NCBI GenBank assembly: GCA_003194525.1 | Contig: NBIV01000033.1 | Coordinates: forward strand, 310,001-374,000 | Length of the DNA stretch: 64,000 nt | Reading direction: 5' to 3' | Source of the DNA: Gracilariopsis chorda | Taxonomy: Eukaryota; Rhodophyta; Florideophyceae; Gracilariales; Gracilariaceae | Shown: positions 58,242-64,000 of the stretch, piece by piece | Numbering within the stretch: position 1 is the first letter of the stretch | Layout: each line of letters begins with the position of its first letter | Position numbers and translations under genes: made by a program | The notes under the pieces: model-generated | The model's input: only the letters and a program-made list of their open reading frames with translations | Told to the model about the DNA's origin: nothing | Databases searched by the model: none

Positions 58242-58381
58242 ATATTCATGTTGAAACACACATATCTTGGCGAGGAGGGTGTATGTGTGTTCGTCTGGGG
58301 AGGTGTTTCGGTGTTTTTGCGCCAAGCGTGGAGCATGAGAGCCAATTGGCGTCTTGCACGTGGATGGTTTTTTGCTCTGAG

Positions 58382-58454
58382 TTTTTTGAACAGGTTCTGA
58401 TTTCCGAATGAAATAGGGAGGATTTGATTCGTAAATCTAAACCTGTTCAAAAAT
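58382..58454. repeat. Imperfect 22-bp inverted repeat
   Basis: TTTTTTGAACAGGTTCTGAT starts the left arm at 58382. The right arm, 58433-58454, is its reverse complement with three mismatches over 22 bases. Spacer 29 bp. It may be a MITE end pair or a small palindrome. Confidence 0.6.
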
Positions 58455-58872
58455 TTGCTCTTTTTTTCTGGCCCGGTGAAGATGAACAGGGAACCAAATT
58501 ACTTTTTTACTCATTTGCCTCTCCGGGTGGAGATGCTCTTACGCATGGCAGAATCGCGTGTGCGTAAATTGTGTATGAAAGTGCGAAGAGACGAGCGCAG
58601 GGGAACGCAAAGTGGAGTGGTGCCACATGGTCATAGGTGGAGTAAGCTTTCTTTGAATGTGGGCCGGTAACGAGCTCAGTTCTCGAAAATATGCTCCTCT
58701 GACGATGTGGTTCGGGGGAAATGTGGGTCTCAAAATCATCCAGAGCCGCACATTTGTATTTACAGTGTGATCTCCTGTGGGGCATTTAAGAAAAGAATTG
58801 ACGAAAAGCCAAAAACTTTGTGGACCAAATAATATGCAGGCACATGTTCACGCTTAGATTCTGCGCCGTATA

Positions 58873-59266
58873 GCGAATTCTTGGTTGTTAAGAACGGCCC
58901 AAAGGTAGGTTCCAGTACCGTCCGTGCAGTCGATACCTTTGGTAGATGGAATACAGCTTACGGCGGAAACGACGAAGTATTCTTCGATACAGGTTTTCTC
59001 CATCGACGTCGTCGAGTTTGAAGTACAAAACTCGACAACGCCGATGGAGAACACGGCCGTCGATTGAATTGTACGAGTTAGGTTGAAAGAGGAAAAGCGG
59101 AGATTCGCGAATTCATGGTTGTTAAGAACGGCCCCTGAGGTAAGTTCCAGTACCCTCCGTGCAGTCGATACCTTTGGGAGATGGAATACAGCTTACCGCG
59201 GAAACGACAAAATGTTCTTCGATTGAATTTGTACGAGTTATGTTGAAAGAGGAAAAGCGGAGATTC
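58873..59266. repeat. Direct duplication, ~158-bp unit, with hairpin insertion in unit 1
   Basis: The unit starting GCGAATTC(T/A)TGGTTGTTAA at 58873 recurs at 59107 and ends with GGAAAAGCGGAGATTCG. Units are about 95% alike once 76 extra bases in unit 1 are set aside. A partial third unit may start near 59280. Confidence 0.8.
58989..59059. mobile_element. 71-bp hairpin insertion with TCGAT duplication
   Basis: Unit 1 of the direct duplication contains 71 bp absent from unit 2, flanked on both sides by TCGAT (58984-58988 and 59060-59064). The insertion is nearly all a stem-loop: TTCTCCATCGACGTCGTCGA is followed, after about nine bases, by its reverse complement with two changes. Size, symmetry and duplication suit a tiny MITE or fold-back insertion. 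Confidence 0.6.
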
Positions 59267-60170
59267 GTTGATGACTGCTTTCAATTCACGTGTTAAGAAC
59301 CATAGTGTAACGAGAGCTTGAGCCATGTTGTGCTCGAGACAGGAGTAAGATTTCCTGCGACACACGTATAAAACATACACGTCTGAAGCCAGCAGAGCAT
59401 GAAGGCGTTTATGTGCCCAGGGGCGGAAGCTTCCGTTTAGGTGAGGCCGATCACGCAGAAGTATTCAATTGATGGATTCCACGCTTAGGAGACGCTGGGT
59501 CAACGGGGTTTGCCTTGCCATCAGATGATGGCGGAAAACGCCTCCCAACGCTTTTTGCATCCGGGTTGCTAAGCCGTATCCTCTTAGCGTCAGACCACCA
59601 CCCAAAGTGCAAGGGGGCAAGTCTACGGAGAGTGGAGAATATATGGAGAATATGGGTAATCCGAACTGACCTCATTCACGACGTCACGTACAAGGTGAGG
59701 ATCAGCAGTGGACACTCCAGCTTGGATGCACCTTGCAAAAGAGTCAATATGGGCAACGCAATTGAGATCCAGCTCTTCCGTCTCCCTAACAAGAGCCTGT
59801 GTTTGTATGCGGGTTGGTCTTTTCCGTTGTGCCCAATAATTACGCGAGATACTGTCTATTACCAACAAATCTGACGAGGTCAGGGGCTGTGAAAGAAGTG
59901 TTATCCTGCACTTTCGCTGCCGTTGGGGTTGAATTTTTGAGGACCCAAAGGACAGTCCTGGTCCATAACAGCCGCGCCTAACTGAGTACATAAAGGCTGC
60001 CTCAAAGTTCGCCAGTCTCCCGAATGGAACCAGAGCGGACATCAACTGGCGCTTTTGCCTCTTGCATGTTCACAATCGCAATTTGGTACTTCACATCGTC
60101 ACGGCACAGTGTTCACGCTTCTGCTTTGTCTCTCTCCCTGGACGACGCAAGTCTTTAACTGGAATCAGAA

Positions 60171-63100
60171 ATGGCCACCATCGAAGAAGAAATATTCTCT
60201 GTCGACGCCCAGGCTAAACTCCTGAACCATATCGGCAACGACTTGGCACATGGAGCAACCAAATATGGTTTGGAGAAGGATAAAACAGCTCTGAGTCCGC
60301 TGGAGTCTGCTGATACCGTTGGTAAGGCTCTTGAAGAAGCTGGTGTGAGTCAAGAGTACATAGATGCTGTGAAGGCTATCAAGGATGATCCTGACATTAA
60401 AGAGGCAATTTCTATATTTGAACGTGCTTTGGATGGCAAAGAAAATATGCAGAAGATCACCGATCTCGCGCCGAAGTCTGCAGCTGGGAAGGGCAGGGGA
60501 TTCATAGCGTTCGTTGACGATCCTGGTTTGAAAGGTGGCGTACTCAAAGGAACTGTCAGTGGAGACGGAGAAAGCGATTTAATAAGCATGAGCAATTACC
60601 TGTCTGGTGCGGGTACTAGCTTTGGTGGGTTCATGGCTGATCTTCCGCAAAATGTATCCGATATGTTCGAGAAATCTGTAGACGCGTCACTGTTCCGATA
60701 CATGAAGCTGGAAGGAAAACTAGAGACCTCTAAAGGTAAACTAGCCAAGGTTATCGCGGAAGATAACAAAATGGTGAAGGAATACGGTATTGATCCGGAA
60801 GATGCATATAGGAAGCGTAAGGGCTATTCCGTTGACCTAAGCGGCGTACGCGGCGATCCTTCAATGTCCGACATAAAGGTGACGAAGGAAAGCACTAAAA
60901 GCAGACTGCTTAAGGAAACGTTTCTCGCCAACGTTGAAGTTGAGAATGCGAAAATGAAGAACGCAGGAAAACTCAAGGCGCAGAAGATATTTGGGAAAGT
61001 TGGTGCAGGAGTTGGGGGGGCCTCAGCTGTCTTCGGAGCTGCGCTCGGTGGAGTTGACATCGCAGCTGGAGATCAGATGATAGAGAATATCGAGCGACGC
61101 TTTAGAGACGGGGAGATTAAGCCTGATGAATACCACAAGAGCATGCGCGACGCGCGTCTTCGTGTCGCACAGGGAGTTTTCGGAGTTGGAGATGGTATTA
61201 ACAATATCCGCCAATTAGTAGTTGACAAACTTGGAGATCGAGTGAAAGACTTTTCGAAGGGGGCCAAAATGGGGCTTCGTTTTGCTTCTGCTGTCGGTGG
61301 GACATTGGCGATCGGCATGGGTATAACTTCTGTTACCAAAAACGCAATAGCTGCGCATGATGCTTCTCAAGACGGAAATGTCGGAAAGGCTGCGATGTAC
61401 GGCATCATGGCTGCTCTAGACTGTGTTGGAGTAGTCCTTGATGGGATCAGCGTGGTTTGTGATTTCGTCCCGCTCGTTGGACAAGCTATATCTGCCGTGC
61501 TCGATCTTGTGAATACTGTTGTCGGCCTAGTGTCAACACTCATCGGAATCTTTGCGGACATGGTTGATACAAGAGATCCTGAGGATGTGCTTCGTAAATC
61601 TCTAGAGGAACACATTGAATCGGATGTATTCCAACAATTTCTCAAGAATCAGGAGAATATGTATAGAGAACAAGGTTACGATCTATTCCAATACATTGTG
61701 GACGCTGAAGCTCTTGGTCTTGAGAAAGAAGGTGCAGATCCGACAAAAGTCGACAGCACAATTGTGAGGACATTGAGCGCGCAAGCGCAAGCAGATTCCA
61801 AGGATCCAAATTTGCGAGTGGCACTCGTTGATGGATCAAGTATTGGACGAGTTTTAAGAGGACGAATGGGCGATGACCTGATCCGAGCTGGAGTGGGAAA
61901 CGACACTTTGCATGGTGAACAGGGCGACGATCTTCTTTTCGGGGAAAAAGGGGATGATACAATCTATGGAGGCGAAGGTAATGACTTCTTGTGTGGCGGA
62001 ACTGGGAGAAACCGCTTACTCGGAGGTACTGGCGACGATTTTATAATCTACAAACCGGGAATTGATGTGAATGCTAGTGGAGGCACTGGCAGAGATACTC
62101 TGCAAATCAAAGCCGACTTCTTTGGGAACTGTATGGAATCTTCTGGCGACGATAAGGTTCTGTATGTGGACACCTCATTCATGAATCGCGTCTACGTGCA
62201 TTTAAGTTGCGAGACGGATGGAAACGGACATGGCGGTATTGCACTGGGAGCGCTACTTCGAGGCTTTGACATGCTATCAAACAGAATGCATACGCCCGGT
62301 TTTCCGTATAACAGTGGCATCGAGAGGAAGGTGATTAATCTTTTCAAGAGTGGTGCAACAGAGCTTACTCAAGCGGAAGTTGGAGAAACATACCTTTGGT
62401 ATCTTGCCCAAAATGCGGGTAAACAGTACTTGACTGATGGTCGATACATTTATCGTTGCAACTCGGCAGACAGAACTAACCGAACAATCACCAAGGCTTC
62501 GCTCGACATCGATGAAATCGACCTGTCCAACGCCGTTTACAATGAAGAACACGATTACATGTGTCACAAAGGCAATGATCTATTGGCAGCATTGGCATTC
62601 GCTTTCAAAACCGAAAGCAAAATCTCTGGGATTGAGACCATTACCGGCGCCGATGATTTTGCAGCTCAGTCGCCGACCGTTGTGCACACACAAGTCATTG
62701 GCGATGACAACTTGCGTATGATCGATCTCAAGGGTGGATATGACGAATATGCTTACACTGGTAACAGCGACACCGTGGTTATGTTCACTATGACCTTCTC
62801 ACCTCCTTTCAAAATCCTCAAGTACATTGTTGGGGGAAATGGAAACAATACGTTGATCATCAATGGCAGCAACTTTCCCGTACCTCGCTCGGGGCGCAGT
62901 GACAACATAAACCAATGCATTTTGCTGGACCACGACACTTCCCTGCCGGATGCTAATCATGAGAGGAATCATTGCAATGGTGGTCTATGGTATTGGAGTA
63001 AGCAAAAAGTGGATCGTGCCGTATTCATCAAGAACATGCAAACTATTCAGTTTTCGTCCACTGACGATGCAGCAAACCCGTTTTACGTTGACGCCGTGAA

Positions 63101-64000
63101 CCTGAAGGAAGGACATAAATTCATCTTGGATTGTCACAAGGGCTGTTCTATGATTGGAACCCAGAAGGACGATTATATCGTAGTCAAAAGTCTGGGTCAT
63201 ACCTGTACCATCGATGGTAATGAGGGTGTGAATGTGCTCTCATTTCAATCTTCAGATATCACAGTTCCTATCAGTGTCGACTTAGGTTCATCAGCGAATG
63301 ACGGATCCTTGAAACTGCATTCCGACCCGGTGACAAACAGTAAGGCGATCACAGCGTGTGTGAGGCGAATTCAGAATGTTGAAGCAAACGCCATGACCAC
63401 TTCTGTCAAGGGACACACGTCCGAAAACAATTTGATGATCGCCAGAGGAGGACAATGTACCATTGAAGCACGAGGCGGGAACAATACCATGGTAGCCATG
63501 CGCGGACGACACACGTTCATCGGGGGGCAGGGTCAAGATGCGTATGAACTACACGGCCCAATTCTTTCAGATTTCGTTGTTGTCAGCATCGTGAAAGTGA
63601 AAGGAGAAGGAATCGTTGTTTCAGCTCCAAACGGCACTTGGGAGGAAAGCAGCCTGTCCATTGACGTGTTATCTGGAGAACATTCAAATGTCGTTCTCAT
63701 TCCCCAATCGGCCAAAATTGTCGACGGCTCCGGCAATGTTCTCTCGGACAAGGGTGAGGTGACTTGTAATGATCAACAGTTGCTTTTCACGCCAGGCGAT
63801 GCCTTCAACGATCTGGAACGCGATCGTCCTACAAGCGTGCGCATCAGCTACATGACTGAAGGGTCCACGGTGTTCATAAGAGAGTCCTCTGCTGGCAATA
63901 GGCTCAAATTCCACTCCGTCGCGAACAAGTCCGAACTGATTGCACGTCTAGGCGCCGATAACAACCTGGAGTTCTGTGTGGTGTACCGCAATCCTATCAA
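60171..64000 (+). CDS. RTX-type calcium-binding, hemolysin-like protein (C-terminus beyond window)
   Basis: ATG 60171 opens a frame with no stop to the window end (1276 complete codons). The start context AGAAATGG is strong (A at -3, G at +4). There is no signal peptide (MATIEEEIF). Residues 1-270 are mixed and charged. Three hydrophobic Gly/Ala/Val-rich segments lie near 275-298, 368-389 and 411-462, the place where RTX pore-formers have membrane helices. Residues 564-626 are seven RTX nonapeptides (GGxGxDxUx), for example GEQGDDLLF and GGEGNDFLC; the sixth, GGTGRNRLL, lacks the aspartate. A long beta-rich region follows, with RTX-like GGQGQDAYEL near residue 1120 and IGTQKDDYIVV near 995. 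In the family the repeats bind calcium to fold after export. No acyltransferase or type I exporter is seen nearby. The function here is not known; bacterial transfer is possible but unproven. Confidence 0.8.
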   Translation, partial: MATIEEEIFSVDAQAKLLNHIGNDLAHGATKYGLEKDKTALSPLESADTVGKALEEAGVSQEYIDAVKAIKDDPDIKEAISIFERALDGKENMQKITDLAPKSAAGKGRGFIAFVDDPGLKGGVLKGTVSGDGESDLISMSNYLSGAGTSFGGFMADLPQNVSDMFEKSVDASLFRYMKLEGKLETSKGKLAKVIAEDNKMVKEYGIDPEDAYRKRKGYSVDLSGVRGDPSMSDIKVTKESTKSRLLKETFLANVEVENAKMKNAGKLKAQKIFGKVGAGVGGASAVFGAALGGVDIAAGDQMIENIERRFRDGEIKPDEYHKSMRDARLRVAQGVFGVGDGINNIRQLVVDKLGDRVKDFSKGAKMGLRFASAVGGTLAIGMGITSVTKNAIAAHDASQDGNVGKAAMYGIMAALDCVGVVLDGISVVCDFVPLVGQAISAVLDLVNTVVGLVSTLIGIFADMVDTRDPEDVLRKSLEEHIESDVFQQFLKNQENMYREQGYDLFQYIVDAEALGLEKEGADPTKVDSTIVRTLSAQAQADSKDPNLRVALVDGSSIGRVLRGRMGDDLIRAGVGNDTLHGEQGDDLLFGEKGDDTIYGGEGNDFLCGGTGRNRLLGGTGDDFIIYKPGIDVNASGGTGRDTLQIKADFFGNCMESSGDDKVLYVDTSFMNRVYVHLSCETDGNGHGGIALGALLRGFDMLSNRMHTPGFPYNSGIERKVINLFKSGATELTQAEVGETYLWYLAQNAGKQYLTDGRYIYRCNSADRTNRTITKASLDIDEIDLSNAVYNEEHDYMCHKGNDLLAALAFAFKTESKISGIETITGADDFAAQSPTVVHTQVIGDDNLRMIDLKGGYDEYAYTGNSDTVVMFTMTFSPPFKILKYIVGGNGNNTLIINGSNFPVPRSGRSDNINQCILLDHDTSLPDANHERNHCNGGLWYWSKQKVDRAVFIKNMQTIQFSSTDDAANPFYVDAVNLKEGHKFILDCHKGCSMIGTQKDDYIVVKSLGHTCTIDGNEGVNVLSFQSSDITVPISVDLGSSANDGSLKLHSDPVTNSKAITACVRRIQNVEANAMTTSVKGHTSENNLMIARGGQCTIEARGGNNTMVAMRGRHTFIGGQGQDAYELHGPILSDFVVVSIVKVKGEGIVVSAPNGTWEESSLSIDVLSGEHSNVVLIPQSAKIVDGSGNVLSDKGEVTCNDQQLLFTPGDAFNDLERDRPTSVRISYMTEGSTVFIRESSAGNRLKFHSVANKSELIARLGADNNLEFCVVYRNPI

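Larger units (their letters stand above)
58242..60170. other. Intergenic region upstream of the RTX-like gene
   Basis: It holds an inverted repeat, a direct duplication and a hairpin insertion (listed separately). A minus frame with ATG 60042 (59623-60042, 139 aa) starts 128 bp from the RTX ATG in divergent orientation; it has plausible composition but no motif. TACATAAAGG near 59986 is a TATA-like element about 180 bp ahead of the RTX start. Confidence 0.4.

Noticed and set aside
60824..63914. Many minus ORFs of 60-106 aa
   Set aside because: Shadows of the RTX-type gene on plus, which is open throughout.

Overview
This window looks like transposon-rich nuclear DNA of a eukaryote, most likely a florideophyte red alga (Chondrus-like). 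The best lineage clue is a decayed 18S rRNA copy at about 3.86-5.07 kb, whose variable stretches resemble red-algal SSU as I remember it. The rest of the window agrees: four kinds of LTR element, LINE-like remains, no bacterial operon layout, and one long intron-free gene. The species assignment is inference.

Layout. 0.5-2.3 kb: copy A of a dispersed repeat built of degenerate ~120-bp units, split by a 273-bp LTR-like insertion. 3.9-5.1 kb: 18S pseudogene. 5.7-6.9 kb: decayed unidentified ORFs. 7.1-11.0 kb (-): an old Ty3/gypsy copy, here called family GA. 11.1-11.7 kb (-): a 622-bp LTR-like sequence, here called L3. 12.2-13.1 kb (-): a decayed acidic/basic ORF. 15.7-17.05 kb (+): remains of a DNA methyltransferase followed by a SET-like domain, cut off by repeat copy B (17.05-18.96 kb). 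18.9-21.0 kb (-): LINE-like ORF1 and endonuclease remains. 21.7-23.1 kb: repeat copy C. 23.35-23.96 kb: a two-finger U1/JAZ-like zinc-finger ORF. 24.2-28.5 kb (+): a Ty3/gypsy element with chromodomain (G1). 29.1-41.8 kb (+): a second, large chromodomain Ty3/gypsy element (G2) with a tandemly duplicated 3' end. 41.8-43.6 kb: AT-rich, mostly gene-free DNA. 43.6-51.4 kb (+): a complete but broken Ty1/copia element. 51.5-58.2 kb (-): the youngest element, a GA copy with 1.07-kb LTRs about 98% identical by eye. 58.2-60.2 kb: intergenic, with a 158-bp direct duplication and a 71-bp hairpin insertion.

The one gene that looks intact is the last, 60171 to beyond the window end on +. It is open for more than 1270 codons and encodes an RTX-type (GGxGxDxUx nonapeptide) calcium-binding protein with hydrophobic glycine/alanine-rich segments ahead of the repeats. 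This arrangement is known from bacterial RTX proteins and is unexpected in an algal nuclear genome.

Nearly everything else is mobile DNA in decay. Points most worth following up: the RTX gene; the methyltransferase-SET remnant; an in-frame TAA at the same reverse-transcriptase position in both GA copies, together with a shared -1 PRO/POL overlap; long antisense ORFs between the pol genes and the 3' LTRs of both G2 and the copia element; and the LINE-like unit whose endonuclease runs into ~120-bp repeats where reverse transcriptase is expected.
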